A stretch of 64,000 nucleotides of DNA from Amycolatopsis sp. EV170708-02-1 (GTDB lineage Bacteria; Actinomycetota; Actinomycetes; Mycobacteriales; Pseudonocardiaceae). The stretch is from contig NZ_CP092497.1 in the NCBI RefSeq assembly GCF_022479115.1, positions 2,294,001-2,358,000 of the forward strand, read 5' to 3'. The notes under the pieces are model-generated. The model was not told the DNA's origin. It was given only the letters and a program-made list of their open reading frames with translations, and searched no databases. Below, piece by piece: positions 10,075-18,316 of the stretch. How positions within the stretch are numbered: the first letter of the stretch is position 1; each line of letters starts with the position of its first letter. The translations under genes and the position numbers were made by a program.

Positions 10075-11054
10075 AGTGGCGCCGCCCCGTATTTGCGGAC
10101 GGCCCAGATCAGCACCGGGCCGCCGAGGAACGCGGTCACGATCGCGACCGGCACCTCGCCGGTCGGCAACAGGACCCGGGAACCGACGTCCGCGGCCAGC
10201 ATCAGGACCGGGCCGAGCAGCGCGGCGAACGCGATCAGCCACGGGATCGAGGCACCCGCCACCCGCCGGGCCAGATGCGGCACGATCAGCCCGACGAACA
10301 GGATCGGCCCGGCCAGCGCGGTCGCCGCGCCCGCCATCAGCGTGATCAGCAGCAGGGTGATCGTCCGGACGCGGGCGACGTTCGCGCCGAGCGTATGCGC
10401 AACCGTCTCGCCGAGCGCGATCGCGTTCAGCTGGCGGCTCACCGCGAACGCGCCCAGCAGGGACAGGCCGATGACGATCAGCGGGACCGTGGTCGGCGCC
10501 TGTTCCCGGCCGGCCAGCGAACCCACCGACCAGAACCGGTAGACGTCGAAGGTGTCCGGGAACAGCAGCCGCAGCCCGAGGGTCAGGCCCAGCAGCACCG
10601 CGCTCAACGCGGTCCCGGCAAGCACCAGCCGCAGCGGCGACTTGCTGCCGACCGCGTACACCAGTGCCGACGCGCCGAGCGCGCCCAGCACCGCCAGGCC
10701 CAGTTCGGCGGGCGCCGACGCGGCGAGACCGAACGACGAGCCCACCGCGATGGCGAACCCGGCCCCGGCGGTCACGCCGAGTACGCCGGGTTCGGCCAAA
10801 GCGTTGCGGGACAAGGCCTGCACGAGCACCCCGCCGACGGCGAGCGCCGCGCCGACCCCGATCGCCAGCACCGCCCTCGGCATCCGGATGTCCAGGACCA
10901 CCGCCCGGTCACTCGGATTCCCTTCGCCCAGCAGGGCACGCACGACCTCGCCGGGGGCGATGGCGTGCGCGCCGATGCCGACGCTCAGCACGGCGACCAC
11001 GACGAGCCCGAGCAGTGCGGCGCCGAGCAGCGCGGACCGCCCGGTGGTGGTCAC
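10071..11054 (-). CDS. Ferric-siderophore ABC transporter permease (FecCD family, FepD-like)
   Basis: First of two FecCD permeases. It has 327 residues with repeated hydrophobic helices starting at SALLGAALLGLVVVAVLSVG. The conserved QALSRNALAEPGVLGVTAGA stretch in the N-terminal third is the counterpart of NPLA-P-LG in BtuC/FepD. The GTG at 11054 overlaps the binding-protein stop by 4 bp (GTGA), and the encoded start VTTTGRSALL leads directly into the first helix. Its position between binding protein and second permease is the standard order for ferric-catecholate importers. Confidence 0.93.
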   Translation of the reverse strand: MTTTGRSALLGAALLGLVVVAVLSVGIGAHAIAPGEVVRALLGEGNPSDRAVVLDIRMPRAVLAIGVGAALAVGGVLVQALSRNALAEPGVLGVTAGAGFAIAVGSSFGLAASAPAELGLAVLGALGASALVYAVGSKSPLRLVLAGTALSAVLLGLTLGLRLLFPDTFDVYRFWSVGSLAGREQAPTTVPLIVIGLSLLGAFAVSRQLNAIALGETVAHTLGANVARVRTITLLLITLMAGAATALAGPILFVGLIVPHLARRVAGASIPWLIAFAALLGPVLMLAADVGSRVLLPTGEVPVAIVTAFLGGPVLIWAVRKYGAAPL

Positions 11055-12055
11055 TTCTTGAGCAGCGGCGCGAACGCCTGGTCGACGGCGTCCAAAGTGG
11101 ACGTCGCGGCGCGGTAGGTGGCGGCCTCGGTGTAGCGGAACGGGTAGACCTTGCCCGCCTTCACCGCGGGGAGTTCCTTCCACAGCGGCGAGTCGAGGAC
11201 GTACTTGACCGGCGCGGGCACGGAACCGTCGGCGGCGACCGAGTAGGTGATGGCGTCGGCCTGGGCGAACGCGGTCGAGAGCTCTTCGATCGACGGGTAC
11301 TCGCTGACGTCCTTGGAGCCGCCGCCCTTGACCTTGACCTGGCCGTAGTAGGTGGCGCCGACGTCCTGCGCGACGTTGGTGCCCCAGGAACCGTTGAACT
11401 CACGCTGGAAGTTGCCCTTGGCGACCTCGCCGTAGGCACCGACGTGGCCCAGCTTCAGCTGCGGCAGCACGGCCTTGTACTTCTCGGCCAGTCCCTTGGC
11501 CTTGGTGTCGTACGCGGTCTTCAGCGCGTCGAACCCGGCGGCCGCACCGGCGGCGTCGGCCTGCTTGCGCGACAGCTCGCGCCACATCGACGGCACCGAC
11601 GGGCCGATGGCCACGACCGGCGCGATCGCTTCGAGCCGCTTGATGTCGATGTCGGCGAGCACCGGCTTCGGCACGCCGATCACGATGAGGTCTGGATCCG
11701 CCTGCGCGATCGCCTCGTAGTTCGTCTCCGACGCCGACTCGCCCGCGACCTTCGCCAGCTCGTCGTACTTCTTGCGCTCCTGCTCGTTGAACAGCGGGAT
11801 CCCGCGCTTCCAGCTGGACACCCCGACCAGCGGCGCGCCCGCTTCGAGCAGGGCGGGCACGGCGTAGCCGGTGGCGATGACCCGCTTCGGCGAGACCGGG
11901 ATGGTGATCTGGCCGTTGTCGGCCGCGAACACCCGGGTCTGACCGCCGTCGGCGGCCTTGCCGTCGTCGCCAGCACCGCAGGCGGTGGCCGCGGTCGCGA
12001 CCGTCAGCGCGAGCGCGATCGCTCCGGCGAGGCGTCGGGTTCTAGTGGTGCGCAT
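11051..12055 (-). CDS. Ferric-siderophore substrate-binding lipoprotein (FepB/FecB family)
   Basis: Extracytoplasmic receptor, anchored by lipid, that delivers the ferric siderophore to the two permeases. It has 334 residues. The signal peptide MRTTRTRRLAGAIALALTVA ends in a lipobox with Cys at ATAAC-G. The mature part starts with the family pattern FAADNGQITIPVSPKRVIAT and contains DPDLIVIG, typical of the periplasmic TroA/BtuF fold. A good ribosome site (GAGGAAACCC before ATG) supports the start at 12055. The gap to the upstream SIP gene is only 27 bp, so it belongs to the same operon. Confidence 0.94.
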   Translation of the reverse strand: MRTTRTRRLAGAIALALTVATAATACGAGDDGKAADGGQTRVFAADNGQITIPVSPKRVIATGYAVPALLEAGAPLVGVSSWKRGIPLFNEQERKKYDELAKVAGESASETNYEAIAQADPDLIVIGVPKPVLADIDIKRLEAIAPVVAIGPSVPSMWRELSRKQADAAGAAAGFDALKTAYDTKAKGLAEKYKAVLPQLKLGHVGAYGEVAKGNFQREFNGSWGTNVAQDVGATYYGQVKVKGGGSKDVSEYPSIEELSTAFAQADAITYSVAADGSVPAPVKYVLDSPLWKELPAVKAGKVYPFRYTEAATYRAATSTLDAVDQAFAPLLKK

Positions 12056-12082
12056 GGGTTTCCTCGTTCTTCTTGGTGGGGA

Positions 12083-12937
12083 TCAGTGGTCGTGCTCGTC
12101 GTCGAAGTCCGCGACGCCGCGTTTCCAGTAGCCGGTCACGTCGTGGTCGTCCTTGCCGAGCCCGAGGTCGTTCTTGAGCCAGCGGCGCAGCGGTTTGATC
12201 TGCCCCGCTTCACCGGCGACCCAGGCGTAGAGCCGTTCGCCCGCGGGGACCTCGATCGTCTGGACCGCACGGGCGAGGACGTCGGAGGCGCCCGGCGCGA
12301 CGTCGCCTCGGTACAGCCAGTGCACCTCGACGTCTTCGGGCGCGGACAGCTCGATCTCCTCGCTCGCGTCGGTGACCTCGATGAACGCCCAGCCCGCGGC
12401 GGTACGCGGCAGTTCTTCGAGCCAGCGCGCGATCGCGGGAAGCGCGGTGACGTCACCGGCGAGCAGGTACCGGTCGTAGGTGTGCGGCACGATCAGCCCG
12501 CCGGGCGGGCCGGCGACGTGCACCGGGGTGCCGGGCGTGACCTTCTCGGCCCAGCCGGAACCGAGCCCGCCTTCGTGCAGCGCGACGTCGAGGTCGAGTT
12601 CCCCGGAAGCCGGGTCGTACCGGCGGACCGTGTACTCGCGCGACGTCGGCGACGGCTTCGGCCAGCGCAGCATGTCGCCGTCCTGCACCGGGAGCCGCGG
12701 CTCGGCGTCGAGCTCCGGGAACAGGATCTTCACGTGTTCGTCGGGTGAATGCGCCTCGAAACCCGCCGTTCCCGGCCCGCCGAGGGTGACCCGGAGCAGC
12801 CCCGAACCGACCATTTCGGTGCGCACGACCTCGGCCTGCCGGATGCGGATCGGATACGGCACCTTTTCCGCGTGCCGTCCCGCCCGGACTTCGGCGATGC
12901 GCTCCAGATGCCGGTGGCGATGATCGGCGCGGCTCAC
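12083..12937 (-). CDS. Siderophore-interacting protein (FAD-dependent ferric-siderophore reductase)
   Basis: Cytoplasmic flavoprotein of the SIP/ViuB family that reduces and releases iron from the imported siderophore. It has 284 residues. The N-terminal half is the FAD-binding barrel with SREYTVRRYDPASGELDLDV, where R-x-Y-[TS] is the flavin-binding signature. This is followed by GPPGGLIVP and a nucleotide-binding half that starts DRYLLAGDVTALPAIARWLE. The C-terminus includes RRWLKNDLGLGKDDHDVTGYW, typical of the family. The GTG at 12937 overlaps the carrier-protein stop by 4 bp. It sits between biosynthesis and uptake genes, fitting a role in iron release. Confidence 0.93.
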   Translation of the reverse strand: MSRADHRHRHLERIAEVRAGRHAEKVPYPIRIRQAEVVRTEMVGSGLLRVTLGGPGTAGFEAHSPDEHVKILFPELDAEPRLPVQDGDMLRWPKPSPTSREYTVRRYDPASGELDLDVALHEGGLGSGWAEKVTPGTPVHVAGPPGGLIVPHTYDRYLLAGDVTALPAIARWLEELPRTAAGWAFIEVTDASEEIELSAPEDVEVHWLYRGDVAPGASDVLARAVQTIEVPAGERLYAWVAGEAGQIKPLRRWLKNDLGLGKDDHDVTGYWKRGVADFDDEHDH

Positions 12938-13167
12938 GCGGTGCTCCCGGTGAGGACCCGCGTCCAATGGCCGAGGGTCGGCTGTTCGGCGAGGTCGGCG
13001 AACTCCAGGGTGTCGGCGCCCTCGGTGCGCCACTGCTCGACCAGGCCCATGATCCGCATCGAGTCGAGGCCGAGATCGGTGAGGTCGGTCTCCGGCTTCA
13101 GCTCGGCCGGGTCGCAGCCGAGCAGTTCGGCGACGTCGGCGTGGATCTTCTCGACGGTCAAGCTCAT
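12934..13167 (-). CDS. Stand-alone aryl carrier protein for 2,3-dihydroxybenzoate
   Basis: Small carrier of 77 residues that, once phosphopantetheinylated, holds DHB as a thioester for transfer to the first NRPS condensation domain. The attachment serine lies in TDLGLDSMRIMGLVEQW, which closely resembles the EntB/DhbB aryl carrier domain. In EntB and DhbB this domain is fused to the C-terminus of isochorismatase; here it is a separate gene whose ATG (13167) overlaps the isochorismatase stop by 4 bp. The carrier role is clear from sequence; DHB as cargo is inferred from the neighbouring dhb genes. Confidence 0.92.
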   Translation of the reverse strand: MSLTVEKIHADVAELLGCDPAELKPETDLTDLGLDSMRIMGLVEQWRTEGADTLEFADLAEQPTLGHWTRVLTGSTA

Positions 13168-13835
13168 CCCTGTGCTCCGGCGTGGATCGGGGCCAGCGCG
13201 GCGAGCGCGGCGGCCGTGGTGGTCAGTGCGCCGCAGCGCTGGGCGACGTACTCGCAGGCCTGGTCGTGGCGTTCGCGGGAGAAGTCCGCGACCGCGTCGC
13301 CGACCAGGAACGGCTGGATGTCGCGCATGAACGCCTCGACGGCGGTGGCCTGGCAGCCGATATGCGCGTAGACACCGGTGATCAGCAGCTGGTCCCGGCC
13401 CGCTTCGGCGAGCTGCTCGGTGAACGTGCTGCGCTGGAACGCGCTGTAGCGCCACTTCGTCAGGACCTTGTCCCCCGGCTTCGGGGCGAGCTCGGGCACC
13501 ACATCGGCCGCGGCCGGGTCGTCCTCGATGACCGCGCCGATGCCGTCGCCCCAGAACTCGGTGAGCAGGCCGCGGTCCTCCGCGGCCTGGTGGCCGGGCT
13601 GCGCGGTGTAGAACACCGGCACACCCGCGGCGCGGGCGGCGTCGGCCAGCGCGGCGATGTTCGCGACCATCTCCGGGACCGGGGATCCCGCGTACGGCGC
13701 GAGGAAGTACCGCTGCGCGTCGTGCACCAGCAGCGCGGCGCGGGCGGCGTCGGGCTTCCAGCCGACCCGTCCGGCGGGCAGCTCGGCCTCCGTCGGGAGG
13801 GCGTAGGGCTCGATCTTGGGCAGTGACACGTTCAC
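13164..13835 (-). CDS. dhbB: Isochorismatase (DhbB/EntB-type, without carrier domain)
   Basis: Hydrolyses isochorismate to pyruvate and 2,3-dihydro-2,3-dihydroxybenzoate, the second step of DHB synthesis. It has 223 residues. It starts like EntB ([16 protein letters not shown]), has [12 protein letters not shown] holding the catalytic Asp, the lysine stretch [10 protein letters not shown], and [12 protein letters not shown]. The carrier domain of EntB is absent and encoded by the next gene. The GTG start at 13835 overlaps the dhbE stop by 4 bp. It probably works with the separate carrier protein, either as a complex or as independent proteins. Confidence 0.95.
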   Translation of the reverse strand: MNVSLPKIEPYALPTEAELPAGRVGWKPDAARAALLVHDAQRYFLAPYAGSPVPEMVANIAALADAARAAGVPVFYTAQPGHQAAEDRGLLTEFWGDGIGAVIEDDPAAADVVPELAPKPGDKVLTKWRYSAFQRSTFTEQLAEAGRDQLLITGVYAHIGCQATAVEAFMRDIQPFLVGDAVADFSRERHDQACEYVAQRCGALTTTAAALAALAPIHAGAQG

Positions 13836-15454
13836 TTCTCCTTCGCCAAGGCGGCCAATGCCGCCCGCAGCTCGCGTTTGCTGGTCTTGCCGACGCCGGT
13901 CACCGGGAACTCCGGCACCACCTGGACCAGATCGGGCACCTTGAACGCCGCGACCCCGCGCTCGCGGACGAACCGGCGCAGCTCCGCCGCGGCGGGCTCG
14001 GCACCGGCCGCGGGAACGACGTAGGCGCAGGTCCGCTCGCCCAGGTACGGGTCCGGCACCGCGACGACGGCGGCGTCGAGTACACCGGGATGGGCCATCA
14101 GGTGGTTCTCGACCTCTTCCGCGGCCACCTTCTCGCCACCGCGGTTGATCTGTTCCTTGGCCCGCCCGACCACTTCCAGATGTCCGGACGGGTGTTGCCG
14201 CACGAGATCCCCGGTGCGGTAGAAACCGTCCTCGGTGAACGCGGTCTTGTTGTGCTCGGCCGCGCGGTAGTAGCCGCGGATCGTGTACGGCCCCCGGGTC
14301 AGCAGGGCGCCGACCTCCCCCGCCGCGACGACGTCGTCCGAAGTGGACAGTGGGTCGTCCGGGTTCACGACACGGATCTCGTCGTCGGGCGAGATCGGCC
14401 GTCCCTGTGTGGCGAGAACGTACTCGTCCGGGTCGTCGAGCCGGGTGTAGCAGACGAGCCCCTCGGCCATGCCGAACACCTGCTGCAGACGGCAGCCCAG
14501 CGCGGGCCCGATTTTCTCGGCCAGTTCACGGGCGCATTTCGCACCGCCGACCAGCAGGACGTCCAAAGAGGACAGATCGCGGGTGGTCCGCGCGGCCGCC
14601 TGCGCCCACGCGGCGGCCAGCGGCGGCACGAGCCCGGTGATCGTCACGCCCTCGGCTTCGATCAGCCGGAACGCGGTGTCGGCGTCGGGACGTGGCGCGA
14701 ACACCGTCGCCGCGCCCGCGTGCAGCGCGCCGAGCAGGCCGGGCGAGCTGAGCGGGAAGTTGTGCGCGACCGGCAACGCGGCCAGGTACACGCTTTCCGG
14801 GCGCAGGCCGCAGATCCGGGCGCTTTCCCGGACGCTGTAGAGATAGTCGTCGTGCGTGCGCGGGATCAGCTTGGGCAATCCGGTGCTTCCGCCGGACAGC
14901 TGGAGGAACGCGACACCGGCGGGATCAGGATCCGGCAGGGCGCGCGGAGTCGCCGCTTCGAGTACGGCGAATTCCTCCGTGCCGACGACGAACACGTTGC
15001 GCACCGAAGGGATTTCCGCGGCGACTGTGCGTGCCATGGCCGCGTGGTCGAACCGTTCGTGTTCGCCGACGGTCAGGATCGCCGCGGCCTCGCTCTGCTC
15101 GGCGAAATGCCGCAGCTCGCTCGCGCGGTGCGCGGGCAGCGCGAACACCGGCAGCGCGCCCGCCCGCCACAGTCCGAACACGACGGACGCGAATTCCGGC
15201 ACGTTCGGCAGTTGCACGACGACCCGGTCGCCGGCCTGGATCCCGGCCCCGGCGAATCCGGCGGCGAGCCGGTGCGCCCGTTCGTCGAGTTCGGCGAACG
15301 TCCAGCGGGCTTTCTCGCCGATCACGGCGAGGCGCTCGGCGTAGGCCTCGGCGAGGCTGGTCAGCAGGTTGCCGAAGGTCTGGCCGCGCCAGTATCCCGA
15401 AGCCCGGTAGCGCGCGGCGGTTTCCGGCGGCCAGGGCACGTGGTCGGCGGTCAT
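13832..15454 (-). CDS. dhbE: 2,3-dihydroxybenzoate-AMP ligase
   Basis: Stand-alone adenylation enzyme that activates DHB with ATP and loads it on the aryl carrier protein. It has 540 residues, matching the DhbE/EntE length. Visible motifs are [19 protein letters not shown] (ATP loop), the substrate-pocket region [14 protein letters not shown] typical of DHB and salicylate ligases, [15 protein letters not shown] and the catalytic Lys region [10 protein letters not shown]. The ATG at 15454 overlaps the dhbC stop by 4 bp. The full dhbA/dhbB/dhbC set indicates DHB as substrate, although sequence alone does not exclude salicylate. Confidence 0.96.
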   Translation of the reverse strand: MTADHVPWPPETAARYRASGYWRGQTFGNLLTSLAEAYAERLAVIGEKARWTFAELDERAHRLAAGFAGAGIQAGDRVVVQLPNVPEFASVVFGLWRAGALPVFALPAHRASELRHFAEQSEAAAILTVGEHERFDHAAMARTVAAEIPSVRNVFVVGTEEFAVLEAATPRALPDPDPAGVAFLQLSGGSTGLPKLIPRTHDDYLYSVRESARICGLRPESVYLAALPVAHNFPLSSPGLLGALHAGAATVFAPRPDADTAFRLIEAEGVTITGLVPPLAAAWAQAAARTTRDLSSLDVLLVGGAKCARELAEKIGPALGCRLQQVFGMAEGLVCYTRLDDPDEYVLATQGRPISPDDEIRVVNPDDPLSTSDDVVAAGEVGALLTRGPYTIRGYYRAAEHNKTAFTEDGFYRTGDLVRQHPSGHLEVVGRAKEQINRGGEKVAAEEVENHLMAHPGVLDAAVVAVPDPYLGERTCAYVVPAAGAEPAAAELRRFVRERGVAAFKVPDLVQVVPEFPVTGVGKTSKRELRAALAALAKEK

Positions 15455-16644
15455 TCCACTCCCTCCAGACCGAGGGCCCGCAGCATGGTGCCGAATTTCG
15501 CGCCGGTCTCGGCGAGTTCGGCCGCCGGATCGGAACCCGCCACCACTCCCGCGCCGGCGAACAGCCGGACGGTCCGGTCACGGACTTCGGCACAGCGGAT
15601 CGTGACGACCCATTCGCCGTCGCCGTCCTGATCGGTCCAGCCGACGAGACCCGCGTAATAGCCGCGATCCTCCGGTTCGAGCGCGGCGATGGTGTCGCGG
15701 GCGAGCGCGGTCGGGACGCCACAGACGGCGGGTGTCGGATGCAATGCCTCGGCCAGTCCGAGCGCGGACGAACCGGCGTCGGTCGCGTCGGCGAGGCGTC
15801 CGCTGATCTTGGTCGAGAGGTGCCACATCGTGGGCGTGCCGATCACCTCGGGTTCGGCGGGGACGTCCAGGTCGACGCAGAACCGGCCCAGCACTTCGGC
15901 CACCTGGGCGGCGACGTGGGCGTGTTCGTCACGGTCCTTTTCGGACGCCAGCAGATCGTCGATCCGGCGGGCGTTCTCGGCTTCGTCGGCGACGCGGGGC
16001 CGCGATCCCGCCAGCGGATTGGCCGTGACGACGCGACCGCGGCGGGAAACCAGGAGTTCCGGGCTCGCGCCGATCAGGGTGCGCGGCGCGAGATCCCCCG
16101 GCGCGCTGACGTCGACGGCGAAGGCGTGGGCCGCCGGGTCGGCGTGGACGAGACGGGCCAGCAACCGCGGCACGGCGACGGGGTCGCCGCCGGTGACGTC
16201 GAGGCAGCGGGCCAGCACGATCTTACGGAGGTCACCGTCGCGGATCTCGTCCAGCGCCTTGGCGACGGCAGTGGTGTAGACCTCTGGCGCGGGCCGCGGC
16301 GACACCGTCCAGTTCCCGCCGAGCGGGGCGACCGGACCACTCGCCTTCGGCGGTCCTGCCTTGCGCACGAGGGCGGGCACCACCAGGCTGCTCGGCGCGT
16401 CGGGCCGGAATCCGATCGCGCCGACGACGACGGGTTCGGTCACCCCCGCCACGAGAGCGGCGTCGAGGACTTCGGCGGCCGCACGGGCCCGCTTGCCCGG
16501 CGCCGCGTGGACCGGGGCGTACACCCCGTCGGCGAGCAGCGATCCTCGAGCGGACGAGTAGTAGAACGATCCGGGCAGGTACGCCGCCAGCAGATCGGCC
16601 GCCTGATGGACCGGCCTTGGCCGGGCCGGTGCAGGTGAGGACAC
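15451..16644 (-). CDS. dhbC: Isochorismate synthase
   Basis: Converts chorismate to isochorismate, committing shikimate-pathway flux to DHB. It has 397 residues from the chosen GTG. The chorismate-binding fold shows [50 protein letters not shown] and [12 protein letters not shown], with acidic metal ligands as in MenF/EntC. An ATG at 16710 is in frame but lacks a ribosome site and lies only 34 bp from the iron box. The GTG at 16644 has AGGGA eight bases upstream and leaves room for a promoter, so I prefer it. It is the first gene of the long operon and is probably iron-repressed. Confidence 0.94.
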   Translation of the reverse strand: MSSPAPARPRPVHQAADLLAAYLPGSFYYSSARGSLLADGVYAPVHAAPGKRARAAAEVLDAALVAGVTEPVVVGAIGFRPDAPSSLVVPALVRKAGPPKASGPVAPLGGNWTVSPRPAPEVYTTAVAKALDEIRDGDLRKIVLARCLDVTGGDPVAVPRLLARLVHADPAAHAFAVDVSAPGDLAPRTLIGASPELLVSRRGRVVTANPLAGSRPRVADEAENARRIDDLLASEKDRDEHAHVAAQVAEVLGRFCVDLDVPAEPEVIGTPTMWHLSTKISGRLADATDAGSSALGLAEALHPTPAVCGVPTALARDTIAALEPEDRGYYAGLVGWTDQDGDGEWVVTIRCAEVRDRTVRLFAGAGVVAGSDPAAELAETGAKFGTMLRALGLEGVE

Positions 16645-16743
16645 GACTGGATTCCCTTTCGCGAATACTACTGACCAGGTCGGCACTCTTGTGGTGTCGC
16701 AGTGCCTCATCTCGGCGCGGAACGCAACCCCCGGACCCGCCTT

Positions 16744-16762
16744 TTCGGTTAGCCTAACCTAA
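16744..16762. promoter_or_regulatory. Iron box (DmdR/IdeR operator) upstream of dhbC
   Basis: The 19-bp site TTCGGTTAGCCTAACCTAA matches 17 of 19 positions of the actinobacterial iron-box consensus TTAGGTTAGGCTAACCTAA. It lies 100 bp before the preferred dhbC start, in the 156-bp gap between dhbA and dhbC, so it probably controls the main biosynthesis-uptake-NRPS operon. The match is read directly; repression by an iron-loaded DtxR-family protein is inferred from Streptomyces and Mycobacterium. Confidence 0.88.
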
Positions 16763-16800
16763 TCGTACGGACCCGAAAAGTCTTCGTTGCGTCATCGAGA

Positions 16801-17550
16801 TCACGCGCGGAGCGTCGCGCCGCCGTCGACGTAGAGGTTCTGCATCGTGATGTGCCGCGCGCGGTCGGAGGCCAAAAACAGTACGGCGTCTGCGATATCG
16901 GCGGGTTCGGCTATCCGGCCCAGTGGTATGCCGACACGGTATTGCTCCGGATTTCCCGCGATGACACGGTCCGCGCCGTTCTCGTCCGTCCACAGTAGAC
17001 GTTGCATATCGGTGTCGGTCGAGCCGGGCGAGACGATGTTGCAGCGGATACCGGAACCGGCGAGTTCGAGCCCGAGACAGCGGGTGAGCATCGTCGCCGC
17101 GGCCTTCGAAGCGGCGTAGGCCGCCATCCCGGTGCGCGGGACTCCGGCGGCGTTCGACCCGACCGTCACCAAAACGCCGCTGCGGCGAGGAAGCATCCGG
17201 CGGGAAGTCTCGCGGAGCACGGTGAAGACGCCGGTGGAGTTGACCGCGAAGGTCGCCGCCCAGTCCTCGTCGCTCGTGTCGCAGACAGACCCGGGCTTCA
17301 GTACACCCGCGACGGACACGCCGATCCCGATCGGCCCGAGTTCGCTTTCGACCTCGCCGACCACCCGCGCGACGGCGGCGGGATCACCGACGTCCGCGAC
17401 GAACGAGGTCACCCCATCCCGGGAAGCGCCTTCGGCCAGATCCACCGCCGCCACGATCGCGCCCGCCTCGGCGAGCCCGTCCACGACGGCCGCCCCGATC
17501 CCGCGCGCGCCTCCGGTGACGAGCGCGACCTTGCCCCCGATCCCGTCCAC
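16801..17550 (-). CDS. dhbA: 2,3-dihydro-2,3-dihydroxybenzoate dehydrogenase
   Basis: NAD-dependent short-chain dehydrogenase giving DHB, the last step of the catechol pathway. It has 249 residues. The cofactor motif TGGARGIG is at the N-terminus. NAAG appears in the variant [10 protein letters not shown], and the catalytic Tyr-Lys pair is in YAASKAA. The C-terminus LYVDGGATL is SDR-typical. The GTG at 17550 follows a weak GGGTGG ribosome site, and the iron box lies 23-41 bp upstream. It is transcribed on its own or reads into dhbC across 156 bp that contain the second iron box. The specific function rests on its place beside dhbC, dhbB and dhbE. Confidence 0.93.
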   Translation of the reverse strand: MDGIGGKVALVTGGARGIGAAVVDGLAEAGAIVAAVDLAEGASRDGVTSFVADVGDPAAVARVVGEVESELGPIGIGVSVAGVLKPGSVCDTSDEDWAATFAVNSTGVFTVLRETSRRMLPRRSGVLVTVGSNAAGVPRTGMAAYAASKAAATMLTRCLGLELAGSGIRCNIVSPGSTDTDMQRLLWTDENGADRVIAGNPEQYRVGIPLGRIAEPADIADAVLFLASDRARHITMQNLYVDGGATLRA

Positions 17551-17572
17551 CCCACGACCACCCTACATCCCG

Positions 17573-17591
17573 TTTGCTTAGCCTTGCCTAA
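17573..17591. promoter_or_regulatory. Iron box upstream of dhbA
   Basis: Read on the minus strand, the site TTAGGCAAGGCTAAGCAAA matches 15 of 19 consensus iron-box positions, with the strong core CTTAG/CTAAG. It lies 23-41 bp before the dhbA start, so a bound repressor would block the promoter. dhbA and the dhbC operon therefore each have their own iron-responsive site. Confidence 0.82.
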
Positions 17592-17730
17592 GCTAGCGGG
17601 CCGGGCCGGGCAAAGCGAGGGACCGACACCGGTGATTCGGGCCACTCCCGATCTTGGCGCGAGACGGCAAAAATGCCGTGGTACACGCCGCCGGCGTATG
17701 CCTCGGCCCTAGGAAGCAGCCGGCCGGAAG

Positions 17731-17850
17731 ACGTAACTCGCGTGATCAGACGCGTAACTCGCGTGCTTGAAGGCGTAACTCGGGTGTGCGGCGCCTGAGC
17801 ACGCGAGTTACGCCTTCAAGCACGCGAGTTCCGTGTTCGAGCACGCGAGA
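17731..17850. repeat. 21-bp-period repeat array with large inverted repeat (ACTCGCGTG core)
   Basis: The 304-bp gap between the GerMN lipoprotein end and dhbA holds units of CGTAACTCGCGTG starting at 17732, 17753 and 17774, exactly 21 bp apart. They are followed by the reverse-complement copy at about 17799-17830, forming a 31-bp inverted repeat with one mismatch around an 11-12 bp loop, and by a further degenerate unit. It lies after the stop of the minus-strand lipoprotein gene, where it could terminate transcription or be a mobile palindromic repeat. No gene is seen here. Confidence 0.8.
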
Positions 17851-17854
17851 TCGC

Positions 17855-18316
17855 TTAGCCGGGCAAGGGACACGACAGCGGACCGCGCACGGATCCTTCG
17901 CCCCGCAACGTGATCTGCGCGCTGCCGCCGAGGGAATCCCTGGCGGTGCACACGATCTGGTCGACCGCTCTCGCCGACAGCCGGGCGACGCCGACCGAGA
18001 GGGTCACCGTGATCCCGTTCGGCGCGGGCGTCTGGTCCAGCACCGCGGTTCCAGGCGGGACTTCGGTGGTGTAATGCCGTTCCCGCTCGCTCTCGTCCGG
18101 TCCGGCGGCGAGCAGGTCGAGCGGGCTCGCCGGGGACAACTCGTCGGCGAGCGGGCGCAGCACCCGGACCGGTTGCCCGCCGGACAGGAAGTAGAGCACC
18201 GCGGCGTTGGCCGGGCCCGCCGGTGCGGGCGCACCGGTGATCACGGCGCTGGGCCGGACACCGCAGCCCGCGACCACCGCCACGAGCAGAAGCACCGCGA
18301 GCCAGGTCTTCCTCAT
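17855..18316 (-). CDS. GerMN-domain lipoprotein linked to a two-component system
   Basis: Exported lipoprotein of 153 residues. The signal peptide MRKTWLAVLLLVAVVAGCG ends in a clear lipobox Cys. The mature part is a single GerMN-like domain, seen as VLYFLSGGQPVRVLRP, LLAAGPDESE, TEVPPGTAVLD and QIVCTARDS. The ATG at 18316 overlaps the histidine kinase stop by 4 bp, so it is the third gene of the regulator-kinase-lipoprotein operon. By analogy with other actinobacterial operons of this form (for example MtrA-MtrB-LpqB), it may modulate the kinase at the cell surface; this is inference. Confidence 0.85.
   Translation of the reverse strand: MRKTWLAVLLLVAVVAGCGVRPSAVITGAPAPAGPANAAVLYFLSGGQPVRVLRPLADELSPASPLDLLAAGPDESERERHYTTEVPPGTAVLDQTPAPNGITVTLSVGVARLSARAVDQIVCTARDSLGGSAQITLRGEGSVRGPLSCPLPG

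Noticed and set aside
16645..16710. Longer dhbC start at the ATG 16710
   Set aside because: It has no ribosome site and would leave only 34 bp to the iron box; the GTG at 16644 has AGGGA at proper distance and fits family length.
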